From Saprospira grandis str. Lewin (lineage in GTDB: Bacteria; Bacteroidota; Bacteroidia; Chitinophagales; Saprospiraceae): a stretch of DNA of 64,000 nt. Of this stretch, positions 44,582-53,163 are shown piece by piece. Made by a program: the position numbers and the translations under genes. The notes beneath the pieces are model-generated. The model saw only the letters and a list, made by a program, of their open reading frames with translations, was not told the DNA's origin and did not search any database. The stretch lies in NCBI RefSeq assembly GCF_000250635.1, contig NC_016940.1, positions 3,658,501 to 3,722,500 on the forward strand, read 5' to 3'. Every line of letters starts with the position of its first letter. The stretch's first letter is position 1.

Positions 44582-45343
44582 CTAGAGAAGATGCTGAAGA
44601 AAAATATCTTGAGGAGTTTTATATCCTAAAGAACTATGAAGCCTGTGATTGTTATAATAATTAAAATACTCTTTAAGTCCTTTGTGTAAATCTAAACCAT
44701 TTTCATAAGCTCTCAAATAAATATGCTCATATTTTACGGACCACCATAATCTTTCTACAAACACATTGTCTAAGGCTCGGCCTTTCCCATCCATGCTGAT
44801 CTTAATTCCTCTGTTGAGCAACTCAGACGTAAATTCTAGAGAAGTAAATTGGGCTCCTTGATCAGAATTAAATATTTCTGGCTGCCCCCATTTCCAAGCT
44901 TCGTCCAGAGCCTCTAGACAAAATCGCTTATCCATGCTGTTCGAAATCCGCCAGCTCAAAACATATCGACTATACCAATCCATGACAACGGTTAAGTACA
45001 TAAAACCCGCTTGCATAGGAATATAAGTAATGTCAGTTGCCCAAACTTCATTTGAACGGCTCACTTTTAGGCCTCGAAGTAAATAAGGGTATTTCTTATG
45101 GCTTTTGGCTGATAATGAGGTATTTGACTTAGGTAAAACAGATCGAATATTCATCTTTTTCATCAAGCGAGCAACTCGTTTTCTATTGCAAGTCAAGCCG
45201 GAGGCCCTTAAATACTCGGTCATCCTAGGGTAGCCCCATTCTGGATGTGACAGATGAAACTCGTCAATTTTACGCATCAGCTTTAAGTTTTCTGCACTTT
45301 CGCCCACAGCTTGATAGTAGTATTTTGATCGGGAAACCGACAT
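44582..45343 (-). CDS. IS3-family transposase OrfB (DDE integrase domain)
   Basis: 253 residues from its own ATG, but the frame is open upstream to the A run at about 45425-45433. OrfB is thus expected to be made mainly as an OrfAB fusion by -1 slipping on A_AAA_AAA. An HTH_21-like segment (HPEWGYPRMTEYLRASG) is followed by the rve core with Asp104 (WATDITYIPM), Asp161 (FNSDQGAQFTS) and Glu197 (DNVFVERLWWSVKYE). The second Asp and the Glu are separated by 35 residues, the D(35)E spacing. Confidence 0.93.
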   Translation of the reverse strand: MSVSRSKYYYQAVGESAENLKLMRKIDEFHLSHPEWGYPRMTEYLRASGLTCNRKRVARLMKKMNIRSVLPKSNTSLSAKSHKKYPYLLRGLKVSRSNEVWATDITYIPMQAGFMYLTVVMDWYSRYVLSWRISNSMDKRFCLEALDEAWKWGQPEIFNSDQGAQFTSLEFTSELLNRGIKISMDGKGRALDNVFVERLWWSVKYEHIYLRAYENGLDLHKGLKEYFNYYNNHRLHSSLGYKTPQDIFLQHLL

Positions 45344-45410
45344 TAACTCACATTGCCGAGCTATGCTAAGTCCTTCTAATACTGCTATTTGGCTCAGTCT
45401 TAAAGCTTCA

Positions 45411-45698
45411 TCACATTCCTCTATATTTTTTTTTAAGCCAGTCTAGCTCAAACTGCAACTTGCCTATTTGCTCATATAAACGGGCTTCTTTTTCTTCATC
45501 AACATCCACTTTGGGCCCTCGCTTTTTTTCATAAAGCAAAAAACTATTGGCCAAAAGCTCTTTCTTCCAGGCCGATATTTGATTTGCATGTAGCTCATAT
45601 TTTGTCGCTAATTCTGCCAAGGTCAATTGCTCTTTTAGCGCTTCTAAGGCTACTTTTGCCTTAAATTTAGAACTGAAATTACGACGCTTCTTTCTCAT
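45411..45698 (-). CDS. IS3-family OrfA (transposase helix-turn-helix protein)
   Basis: A 95-residue protein: HTH_Tnp_1 domain (NFSSKFKAKVALEALKEQL, ELATKYELHANQISAWKKEL), then a leucine-zipper-like helix. It ends at TGA soon after a run of nine A, where -1 frameshifting leads into OrfB (NIEECDEALRLSQIAVLEGL..). It provides end recognition and regulation of transposition. Confidence 0.92.
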   Translation of the reverse strand: MRKKRRNFSSKFKAKVALEALKEQLTLAELATKYELHANQISAWKKELLANSFLLYEKKRGPKVDVDEEKEARLYEQIGKLQFELDWLKKKYRGM

Positions 45699-45774
45699 CT
45701 CTTTTGTAATTTAGTGCTTCATTATACGACTTTTTTCTTTCGTTTTTCCACCTTAAATTACTGTCCTAATTTTG

Positions 45775-45914
45775 GGGGTAAGGGCACTACGTTCGGCAGC
45801 TCGCTGTTCGCTCGGCCCTGCGCAAAAACAAGTTTTTGCTTGGTCTGCGGCTTTGCCGCACTGCCTACCATCGCTAGGCCAGTCGCTTCGCTCCTTTGTG
45901 GCGGCTGTGCCGTT
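45775..45914 (+). repeat. Family A repeat, copy 17
   Basis: The head is degraded (GGGGGTAAGGGCACTACG). Variable palindrome GCAAAAA-CAAG-TTTTTGC. It lies between the IS3 element and the end of the DUF262 gene. Confidence 0.82.
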
Positions 45915-45989
45915 TGTTTGTTGCTAATTGGACGATTAAAGAAAAGCCTATAAGCAAATACAAGCTTATAGACTTTTCTCTACAATTCA

Positions 45990-48026
45990 TTATCGATCTA
46001 GGAATAAAAGACCTCGAAGTTTTTCGTCATCTTTTGCGAAGTCAATATCTAATTCTTGACCTTCATCGGCATATGCATTAAGTAAAATGTATTTCCAGAT
46101 TTTGATTCCTCGTTTGGCAAAATCTTCTTTAGTACAGTCAATAATATCTTCGTAACCAGCTTCAGCTAAAATATTCTTTTTATCTTCTATGGATAGAGCC
46201 GATCTAAATTCTTTCAATTTATCACCAGTGAGGTAGTAGTAGTTGCCTAGGCTGTAATGAGCTTTAATACTTTTGTTAGCGGTCTTCCAGTTTGCATCAT
46301 GTAAGTCTTGTTCATTATAAAGCTGTACGGCTTCGCCATTTTCGGCTAAGTTTAGTTTTTCCAAACCTGAAACTTTTTCTTCATAATAGAAGCGACTAAG
46401 GATATGGGACAGTTTGTTGTAACTTTCATATCCAGACTCATTGCGAAAACTCTCTTCTAGACTTAACTTAAGTTGGTTATATCTTAGATATCCATTAGGT
46501 GGAATCACCCAATCAGAGATTACTTTTGTCATATGCTGGTCAATATCATTAACTCTTCTCTCCTTGAAAGATTTGGAATTGAGATTGTCCATTGAGATTC
46601 TACAATTATAGTAATGAGATGCTAGGTTTCTAAAGTGGCTGCGTCCAGTAAAAGAACGGCGTCCCGATACTTTGTAGATTAGTAGAGTGAAGGCTTCTAA
46701 TATTTTTAAATACTTCAGAGCTCCATCTAAGCCATTTAAGTCCCGTTCTTCCTCAATTGCCATAAAGTTAGCTAAGAAAAAAGGCGTAAAATTGCTATTC
46801 TGTAAATCTATAATCCGTTTTAATCGAACAAAAATCTCCTTACTATAATTTGGAAACAAAATCTCACGATCTTTATCATTCCAAGCATCTTCAGGATGAC
46901 GGATTAAGTACCAAAATCTAGCTGCACGCTTTAGTGAAAGTGCATAGTGACTAATTTTGTCAATCATTTCGCTGCCGCCTGTAGGGAAATCCAACTCTGC
47001 AGGAAAATTCTTATCGACATCAAATATTACATCAAAGAGCGCTTTTTTATAAGGCTCTTTCTCTTTTGAAAAAGAATCTGTTGCAATCCAATGGTTATTT
47101 AGTAGGGCATCATCCGTTTCAAATAACCGAGGGTGTTTACCCAGTAGCTCATAAATTTTTGTCCAACTACTATTGACTACTTTAATTGTAGAGTTGACTT
47201 TTTCGTCACTACTAGCAGCTACTTGTGTCTTAAGAGAGCACAAATAGAGTAATCTATTTTTGAGTTTTTCTAAATTTGATAAAGCTTTTCCTCGACTATT
47301 AACTGTTTCAAAAATCATGTGAGTATTTAACTCAGAATCAATTTCTCGAAAGTCAAATTTGAGGTGATTCATTATTAACTGACAATAGGCTTGGAATTTA
47401 TCTTCAGTGTCAATATGAGAATCAACTTTGGTTCGCCAAAACTTTTTAGCCATGTCTAATTTCTCTGCATATACACTAGCTTGAACAGTAGTGGGTATAT
47501 CTTGAAATATAGTTTTGGTAAGATATTCATTTAAAGGGTTTTCACTGTAGTATGATAATTTAAATTTTTTTTCATCATCATTCATGATGAATAAATTAAG
47601 ACCAAACCCAATGTATTCTCCTTGAAGTGGTTGTCCATTAGCTGGATTCTTTAGAACATATTTAGACTTATTACCTCGCTCGTACAAGGTTAATAAAAAT
47701 ATAAGAATGCTTGTTAGGCGTTGTTGACCATCTACTATATCATAAACTTTTAGGCTACTCATCCCCCCCCACCATTTTTCTTTCCAGATGAGTGGATATT
47801 TATTTTCATCAACACAAGTGACCAATAAAGACCCTGTATAATGGTAAAAATTTTCCTTTTTTTTATCTCCTTTTTTATGGTATATTCTTTTGTATAGCCT
47901 ATTTATGTCTTTCCATAGGTCTTCTAAGTGTTTTTCTTTCCAGCTATAGCCTCTTTGGTAGTTTGGAATAGTGAAAAGTCCTTCATCTAATACTGATCGG
48001 AGTGTTTTATACTTTATATCACTCAT
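45990..48026 (-). CDS. DUF262 (GmrS/SspE-like) protein, third gene of PARIS-like operon
   Basis: 678 residues. The N-terminal DUF262 domain has both hallmarks: IPNYQRGYSWKEKHLEDLWKDI (from residue 20) and YDIVDGQQRLTSILIF (from 95); this ParB-like fold binds or hydrolyses nucleotides in GmrSD, BrxU and SspE defence proteins. The C-terminal half is DUF1524-like in outline (HYSLGNYYYLTG near 605, FAKRGIKIWKYIL near 650), but I do not find the usual HIxP His-Me nuclease motif, so nuclease activity is doubtful. It starts 3 bp after the DUF4435 gene. AT-rich, unlike housekeeping genes around it. No DUF262 gene is part of PARIS as I know it, so the trio may be a variant. Confidence 0.85.
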   Translation of the reverse strand: MSDIKYKTLRSVLDEGLFTIPNYQRGYSWKEKHLEDLWKDINRLYKRIYHKKGDKKKENFYHYTGSLLVTCVDENKYPLIWKEKWWGGMSSLKVYDIVDGQQRLTSILIFLLTLYERGNKSKYVLKNPANGQPLQGEYIGFGLNLFIMNDDEKKFKLSYYSENPLNEYLTKTIFQDIPTTVQASVYAEKLDMAKKFWRTKVDSHIDTEDKFQAYCQLIMNHLKFDFREIDSELNTHMIFETVNSRGKALSNLEKLKNRLLYLCSLKTQVAASSDEKVNSTIKVVNSSWTKIYELLGKHPRLFETDDALLNNHWIATDSFSKEKEPYKKALFDVIFDVDKNFPAELDFPTGGSEMIDKISHYALSLKRAARFWYLIRHPEDAWNDKDREILFPNYSKEIFVRLKRIIDLQNSNFTPFFLANFMAIEEERDLNGLDGALKYLKILEAFTLLIYKVSGRRSFTGRSHFRNLASHYYNCRISMDNLNSKSFKERRVNDIDQHMTKVISDWVIPPNGYLRYNQLKLSLEESFRNESGYESYNKLSHILSRFYYEEKVSGLEKLNLAENGEAVQLYNEQDLHDANWKTANKSIKAHYSLGNYYYLTGDKLKEFRSALSIEDKKNILAEAGYEDIIDCTKEDFAKRGIKIWKYILLNAYADEGQELDIDFAKDDEKLRGLLFLDR

Positions 48027-48029
48027 ATT

Positions 48030-49202
48030 CTATGCTGATTGTTCGTTTATAAATTGTTTGTAGTTTTCTTCCAAGAAATCCTTGATGTCTTGGGGGAAGA
48101 TTCTTTCTTGGTGGAAGTAATAGGTTAAGTTATTTGTTATTCCCGCAGATTTGGGAGTCAAAAATGCCAACGGTTGCATGGAATTAACTCTGTCTTTTTT
48201 TATAAATTCTCCAATAAGGTACTTGTATAAGTATTGATTTTCTTTACCTTTAAATATGCTTAAATAGCTTAGATCTGATGTTTTTTGTAGAATAGTTTCA
48301 TATTCATTTTGTATTAGTGTGCTGTTTGGATGTGACTTGTTTTGGGAAATAATTGAGTTGAGCTCATTTAAATTAGGGTAGGCATTTTTAAAAGCATTGT
48401 TAATACTTTCTTGACTAGCATTGGATAATAACTCTTTGTATATAGTGGGCTTTTTTTTGCTGTCTTCATCCTGTATTTCTACCTTTATTTTATGCTCAAC
48501 TTCTAATTTGTGTTTTAGAAGTTGAAGAGATCCTATTTTTCTGATGAAATTGAGTACTTGCTCTCCCTCTGATTTTAGAGGAGCTATTTTTGAGGAGAAA
48601 TCATCTCGACTCAAAAGCTTGCAGCCTGCTATTATTTTTTTATTTTCAGTTTTAGCATTAGAATTCTTCATAGTGTAGTATTCCCTAATACGTTCTAAGA
48701 GACGATCAAAAGTACTTCCTTTAATATTAGGCAATGTTTCTAGAAAGTAGCTTTCAAAGGAATAGTATTTTGTGAGAAATAAATTTCTAGCTTTAGTCGA
48801 CTCATCAATGTAGGATATATCAGAAGAGGTTTTTAACTTGTGGTTAAGTGTACATAATAGTTGATCAAAATCTCTATCTACAAAGTGCATATAATAAATT
48901 GTATGCTTTCCAGAATATTTAGCTGGGTTTTTTTTGATTGTTTTGTGCAATGCAAGGTTTTCAGCTTTACCAGAGCTAATTAAAAAACCAACATCTAAAG
49001 TGGATAGTGATTCAATTTTATTGCAAAATATTTCGTGAACAAAAGGTCTATAAAAAGGGATATCATCTATTCCCTCGACAACACATATAATTTTATATGA
49101 ACCTTTTGTGATGGGTTGAATATTGTATTCAAGATCAAAAATAGCTTTTCTTGCGGTACTTTGGTTTCTAAAAGTATGAGCTTGTTTGTCTTTTGTAGTC
49201 AC
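48030..49202 (-). CDS. DUF4435 Toprim-like protein (AriB-like)
   Basis: 390 residues. The DUF4435 signature is clear: IICVVEGIDDIPFYRPF (Glu43, Asp46, Asp47) and YYMHFVDRDFDQLL (Asp109, Asp111, Asp113) make a Toprim-like acidic site, and KYYSFESYFLETLPNI follows at the family position. In PARIS, the DUF4435 protein AriB is a nuclease held by the ATPase AriA; it is released when phage anti-restriction proteins are sensed and then cuts host tRNA. It lies 13 bp after the ATPase gene, in the AriA-AriB order. The C-terminal ~200 residues are helical and longer than I would expect for AriB. Confidence 0.82.
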   Translation of the reverse strand: MTTKDKQAHTFRNQSTARKAIFDLEYNIQPITKGSYKIICVVEGIDDIPFYRPFVHEIFCNKIESLSTLDVGFLISSGKAENLALHKTIKKNPAKYSGKHTIYYMHFVDRDFDQLLCTLNHKLKTSSDISYIDESTKARNLFLTKYYSFESYFLETLPNIKGSTFDRLLERIREYYTMKNSNAKTENKKIIAGCKLLSRDDFSSKIAPLKSEGEQVLNFIRKIGSLQLLKHKLEVEHKIKVEIQDEDSKKKPTIYKELLSNASQESINNAFKNAYPNLNELNSIISQNKSHPNSTLIQNEYETILQKTSDLSYLSIFKGKENQYLYKYLIGEFIKKDRVNSMQPLAFLTPKSAGITNNLTYYFHQERIFPQDIKDFLEENYKQFINEQSA

Positions 49203-49215
49203 TTTGACTTAGGTT

Positions 49216-50505
49216 TTAGATAGGTGAATTAGTTTTAAATCTATTTACTCCCCATAAATAACTATCGTAATCCTCTGTGATTAGAAAAGGGGAATGACTG
49301 GCTAAAAAGATACCTACTAGTTTTTTATTAAGTATACTTATTGACTCAGTAGGTTCAACTTCTTCTACCAAATGGTCTTTTGTCAGCTCATCAAGTGATT
49401 TGATAAAGGACTCCTGCCAGTTTCCGTTAAACGAAATCTCTGGCTCATCAATGACCATATAGATACGCTTTTCTTTGGCATATATTAACGGAATTAAGAA
49501 GGCAAGCAGCTGTTTTTCTCCTGAAGAAAGCTGGTTAAATTGTTGGAGCACATCTTCTTGAAGCTCAGTAGTCTCTAAGCTTATTTTTGATAAAAGACTA
49601 GGGAAATAAGTTCCTAAAAGTTGCTTAAGTAAGGCACTTCTTTCTTCAGCTTGTTCTTCACTTAGGATAATCTGTTGATAAAGTGGCTCCCCTCCAAAGT
49701 TAATTACCTCCTCATAGCTTAGATGATCAATATTATCAGAGGTTTGTCTATTTTGGTTTTTACTGTAATATTCTTCTAGCTCATCACCTATAAAAGATTG
49801 GATACTATTCTCTTCAAAGTCTTCATTTGCATCTTCTGTATCTTCAAAGTCTTCACTTAGATTTTCTTCTGGAGAGATGAATTTAGAGTACTTGTTAAAG
49901 ATAGCTGTAGCTAGACTGCCTTTTAGACTTGGAAACACTTCAGAAAAGGAACGTTCACTCTGTCTGTATGTAGGATAGTATAAGATCAGTAAACTGTTTT
50001 CCTTTGACAAGGATAGTTTTTGAGTTAATTGTTTATCTAGTTCGAGGCGTTGTGTTCCTTCTGCATGAGTAAGGATCTTGTTTATAAGGTTTGGCGGAAA
50101 GTCATAGCTTTCTGTAAGAATGGCTTCATATTTTATAAGGTATTGCTTGAGTGTAAGTAGACTCCCTGCTTTTTGCTTCTCGTAGTTGTGTACTATTTCT
50201 TGCCAGCTATCATTTGATCTGGGTTGTTCTTTTAAGAAAGCACTTTGTAAAGCATCCTGATTTACATTAAGATGATTACTGTTAAACTGTAATGTAGAGT
50301 CATCTTCGAACTGCATTTCTGCTGACTCTACAGATAAAGTTTGAAGTATTTCCCATTGTCCAGTAAGAAATAAGTAAAAGCTTTTTAATACACGACTTTT
50401 ACCTTCTCCATTACTCCCAACCAGCATTAAAGTGTTTTTAATAAAGGGGAGGTTGACGAAACTAGGTCCACCTTTAAAATGGACTGAAAAGTGTTTTATG
50501 TTCAT
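49216..50505 (-). CDS. AAA/ABC-type ATPase (AriA-like), first gene of PARIS-like operon
   Basis: 429 residues of the AAA_15/AAA_21 ABC-ATPase type. Walker A GSNGEGKS (30-37), signature SSGEKQLL (from 327), Walker B IYMVIDEPE (Asp353, Glu354) and H-loop LASHSPFL (His404) are all intact, so it should hydrolyse ATP. An unusually acidic insert lies near 215-250 (repeated DFEDTEDANEDFEE). Such ATPases act as the sensor-scaffold in PARIS, Septu and related defence systems. It is followed at once by DUF4435 and DUF262 genes. AT-rich composition and the nearby IS3 element suggest horizontal acquisition. Confidence 0.87.
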   Translation of the reverse strand: MNIKHFSVHFKGGPSFVNLPFIKNTLMLVGSNGEGKSRVLKSFYLFLTGQWEILQTLSVESAEMQFEDDSTLQFNSNHLNVNQDALQSAFLKEQPRSNDSWQEIVHNYEKQKAGSLLTLKQYLIKYEAILTESYDFPPNLINKILTHAEGTQRLELDKQLTQKLSLSKENSLLILYYPTYRQSERSFSEVFPSLKGSLATAIFNKYSKFISPEENLSEDFEDTEDANEDFEENSIQSFIGDELEEYYSKNQNRQTSDNIDHLSYEEVINFGGEPLYQQIILSEEQAEERSALLKQLLGTYFPSLLSKISLETTELQEDVLQQFNQLSSGEKQLLAFLIPLIYAKEKRIYMVIDEPEISFNGNWQESFIKSLDELTKDHLVEEVEPTESISILNKKLVGIFLASHSPFLITEDYDSYLWGVNRFKTNSPI

Positions 50506-50639
50506 GATTTGTTTAGTGAAAATAACTAACTAATGATCTTACGCCATGTAATATAGTGTTTTCTTCAACTGTCTCCAAATAAGAACATTTTTTGTGGTAA
50601 GTATGCTTAGAACTTATTCGGAATACATCTCCCAAAAAC

Positions 50640-50670
50640 GGCCTAAGCATACCGCTTAGGCCATTTTTTT
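50640..50670. terminator. Bidirectional terminator-like hairpin
   Basis: A perfect 9-bp stem GGCCTAAGC / GCTTAGGCC with loop ATACC. It is followed by ATTTTTTT on the plus strand and GTTTTTGG on the minus strand. Confidence 0.75.
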
Positions 50671-50754
50671 GCCCGCAGAACTACTCTACAATCCATATCA
50701 GCAAGAAACAATAGACTAAAAACTTCAGCATAGCCTAGTTGCTTTTGCAAAAAC

Positions 50755-50978
50755 AGCTCCTTGCCATCAGCAGGATCTAATTATTTTGTGAGGATAGCTC
50801 CTTGTCACCTGCAGGGAGTAATTATTTTGTGAGGAGAGCTCCTTGTCACCTGCAGGATCTAATTATTTTGTGAGGATAGCTCCTTGTCACCTGCAGGGAG
50901 TAATTATTTTGTGAGGAGAGCTCCTTGTCATCAGCGAGATGTAATTATTTAGCGGGAACAGCTCCTTGTCTTCTAAAA
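50755..50978. repeat. 41-bp tandem repeat, about 5.5 copies
   Basis: Units start at 50755, 50796, 50837, 50878, 50919 and 50960, each with AGCTCCTTG. The middle units alternate between two versions (GGATC..GAGGAT and GGGAG..GAGGAG), so there is an 82-bp higher-order period. Edge units are more diverged. The period is not a multiple of three and all frames are closed by TAATTA or TGA. Each unit holds a CCTGCAGG palindrome and CTCCT..CAC / GTGAGGAG arms. Confidence 0.9.
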
Positions 50979-51100
50979 GGGAGCCTGCTCGCTAAAAGAA
51001 GTCCCGATTTGCAGAAGAATGCAGACCAAAACTGCCGAGCCGAAAAGCCTAAAGAGAAGAAAAATAGCTTTTCCTCAATAACTAAAGCCGTAATTTTATA

Positions 51101-51131
51101 AAAAAAGTAGCTCTAAAAGTTACTTTTTTTA
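51101..51131. terminator. Bidirectional terminator-like hairpin
   Basis: AAAAAGTAGC pairs with GTTACTTTTT (one G-T pair), loop TCTAAAA, with T runs on both strands. With the hairpin at 50640 it brackets the tandem-repeat locus. The rest of 50506-51210 has no supported gene. Confidence 0.7.
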
Positions 51132-51140
51132 TCCTGGGCC

Positions 51141-51169
51141 TTGACTTTATCATTTGCCGACTGTATATT
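51141..51169 (+). promoter_or_regulatory. Candidate promoter for the 322-residue protein
   Basis: TTGACT (51141-51146) and TATATT (51164-51169) are 17 bp apart, close to the E. coli sigma-70 pattern, which is not the usual Bacteroidota consensus. The start codon is at 51211. Confidence 0.35.
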
Positions 51170-51210
51170 AATAACGTTAATGTATTTCTAAGTATTTAAA
51201 GCCCAAAATT

Positions 51211-52179
51211 ATGGACGATTTAGTCAGTTGGTCTCAATTGATCAATTTTTTTATTAGCAGTACCAAGAATTCTAGCCGAAAGATGTATCTACTCGCCTCC
51301 GATCATTTGCGCAAGCTAGAGTCGATGGCCAGCCAAGACCCTTTTTTAGAAGATTTATGGTTATTTTTATTGCCCTATTATCAGGCTTTTGTGGCCCAGT
51401 ACCGCAAAACGAATCAGGATCGTATAGAAGGCGCACAAAAGACGGCTGATTTTACAGAGAAGATAAATCTGCTGTCTTCTCGCTTGATTCGCCGCTGGGA
51501 TGCTCAAATTCAGCTGGTCTATGATATTGATGACAACCGATATAAGAAGTTTTTTCCCTACGGAAGAAAGCCTTTTCACCGAGAAACTTATGAGTTACGG
51601 ATTGAGGCTGTCCTCAGTTTAGGAGAACGCCTATTGGCCGAGCCCCAACTTCAGCAGCTGGGCCAAACGGTTTTGGCTTTTGGCCAGCAATTGCAGGCTT
51701 TGCGTATTCAGCAACAGGGGTTCAAGGCTTATAACTCGGTTAATGCTAAACGCTTAGAAAAAGAACGACTGCAGTTGGCCCAAGGGTTGTATGCCGTATT
51801 TTGTCGACTTAAAGGATACTACTATCAGGAACTACATCAGGTAGAAAAATTCTATAGTCTGCATTATTTTCGAGCAAAAACCAAAACTAAAGCCGCCTCT
51901 AGCCAAGAAGAGCGAGTAATTATGCTAGATTTAGCCCCCCATAGCCGCTTGGCCCAATTTCAAGAGCAGCTAAAAGGAGGCGAGGAAATCCATTTGCGCC
52001 ATATTGAGGGGCCTAGCCTAAAGTATTATACCTTGGCCCATGAAATGGACCAGCCCACTCAAATAAAAGATTTGCCTCCTTTAAGTCAGCAAGCTCTAAT
52101 CGTTCCAAAAGGCCACCGTCTTTTGCTGCTAGAAAATGATCAGCCACTGCCCGCTAAACTGCAAATAGAAATAGTATAA
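51211..52179 (+). CDS. Hypothetical helical cytoplasmic protein
   Basis: 322 residues, no signal peptide or membrane segment. The first ~230 residues are predicted almost entirely helical, with long amphipathic runs (RLEKERLQLAQGLYAVFCRLKGYY); the last ~90 residues are beta-rich (ERVIMLDLAPHSRLAQF, GHRLLLLENDQPLPAKLQIEIV). Gln-rich. No motif or family is recognised. The ATG at 51211 is preceded by a promoter-like pair and a long AT-rich leader. Confidence 0.75.
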   Translation: MDDLVSWSQLINFFISSTKNSSRKMYLLASDHLRKLESMASQDPFLEDLWLFLLPYYQAFVAQYRKTNQDRIEGAQKTADFTEKINLLSSRLIRRWDAQIQLVYDIDDNRYKKFFPYGRKPFHRETYELRIEAVLSLGERLLAEPQLQQLGQTVLAFGQQLQALRIQQQGFKAYNSVNAKRLEKERLQLAQGLYAVFCRLKGYYYQELHQVEKFYSLHYFRAKTKTKAASSQEERVIMLDLAPHSRLAQFQEQLKGGEEIHLRHIEGPSLKYYTLAHEMDQPTQIKDLPPLSQQALIVPKGHRLLLLENDQPLPAKLQIEIV

Positions 52180-52262
52180 GGGAGTGGCTCGCTGTTTTGA
52201 TGGCTGGCTTGATAAAAAACAACTAGCGTACAGATATATATCTACCTAAATTAGAAAAATAT

Positions 52263-53006
52263 ATGATTAGGATAAAAGGCTGGTTTATAAGACTGATAGC
52301 ATTACTCTTGCTAGGGGCTTGTAGTTCAAAAAACGATAGGCCTAAAGAGGACTACTTAGCATTTTATCTAGAGCAAAAAGAAAGTTATTATAGTTTTGCC
52401 CCTAGTCAAATTAACCTACGAAAAGTAGACTACTATACTCCAAGGGATAGTGTTAGTGCTCTGTTGTGCTCAACTATTCCTAGTTTGTCTAAGGAGTGTA
52501 TAGAGAATATAAATGAAGTAGACTTTGGAGAAGGGAAGAAAGTTTATGAAGTGCTGTTTTGTGCTGATTTAGCCTCTTCTTTAGGTGGAGCCGCTTGTGT
52601 AATTCCTTTGGCATCAGGCGAAACATTGGTCTTAGTTAGTTCTGATAAGGTATACTACTATGGGGACTCAATAATCCTTAGTAGGAATGTTTTTCGGAAT
52701 AAGTCTTATTTATATGGAGTACACTTGCTGGATGATCAAACAAATGTTTTTCATTTAAATTCCTTTTCCTATATCTATGAGGACTGTTTTGAGTGGAGCA
52801 ATGAACCCCAAACAGTTAATTTTGAGGATGGAGTTTTAAGGCTAAGCTCAAGATGTGAGTTAACGTTTAGCTGTGATAGTAATCATGCCGAATTTTATCC
52901 CACTAAAATGTTTAAAAACCTACTAGAATATAAAGTTGATATGGAAAACCAATATAAAGTTGAGCTTAAATATGGCCATTGGAGCTCTTCCTCTCTAAGG
53001 AAGTAG
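52263..53006 (+). CDS. Lipoprotein of unknown function
   Basis: 247 residues with a lipoprotein signal (IALLLLGAC, Cys20). The mature part has four further Cys in the middle (LLCSTIPSLSKEC, LFCADLASSLGGAACVIP) and strands rich in Tyr and Ser. No family recognised. AT-rich; it looks like an accessory gene. A family A repeat begins 6 bp after its stop. Confidence 0.72.
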   Translation: MIRIKGWFIRLIALLLLGACSSKNDRPKEDYLAFYLEQKESYYSFAPSQINLRKVDYYTPRDSVSALLCSTIPSLSKECIENINEVDFGEGKKVYEVLFCADLASSLGGAACVIPLASGETLVLVSSDKVYYYGDSIILSRNVFRNKSYLYGVHLLDDQTNVFHLNSFSYIYEDCFEWSNEPQTVNFEDGVLRLSSRCELTFSCDSNHAEFYPTKMFKNLLEYKVDMENQYKVELKYGHWSSSSLRK

Positions 53007-53011
53007 AGCGA

Positions 53012-53163
53012 TTTTTTGGGGCCTCCCGCCTTCGGCGGGCGCTACGTTTCGGGGCTCGCTGCTCGCTCGGCCCTGCGCGGGCTGCGCCCGCTTGGTCTGG
53101 CCTACGGCCCCCCCTGCACATCGCTAGGCCGTTTGGCCTTCGGCCATGGCGGCGAAGCCGCCT
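53012..53163 (+). repeat. Family A repeat, copy 18
   Basis: Variable palindrome GCGGGC-TGC-GCCCGC, tail hairpin GGCCTTCGGCC and GGCGGCGAAGCCGCC. Confidence 0.9.

Larger units (their letters stand above)
44535..45760 (-). mobile_element. IS3-family insertion sequence
   Basis: About 1.23 kb. Terminal repeats are TAGTTTAAGGTGGA (44535-44548) and, inverted, TCCACCTTAAATTA (45747-45760), with one mismatch in 14. It encodes orfA and orfB with a slippery A run between them. A GGGAGGGGAG / CTCCCCTCCC palindrome (44558-44581) lies just inside the left end, after the orfB stop. It lies directly downstream of the PARIS-like operon. Confidence 0.85.

Noticed and set aside
45990-48026. Naming the DUF262 protein a GmrSD restriction enzyme
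   Set aside because: The HIxP nuclease motif of the DUF1524 half is not found, and the gene is tied to an ATPase and a DUF4435 partner.
50755-50978. CRISPR array
   Set aside because: The 41-bp units are directly tandem with no unique spacers, and no cas genes are present.
50755-50978. Repeat-containing peptide gene
   Set aside because: The period is not a multiple of three and stops occur in all frames.
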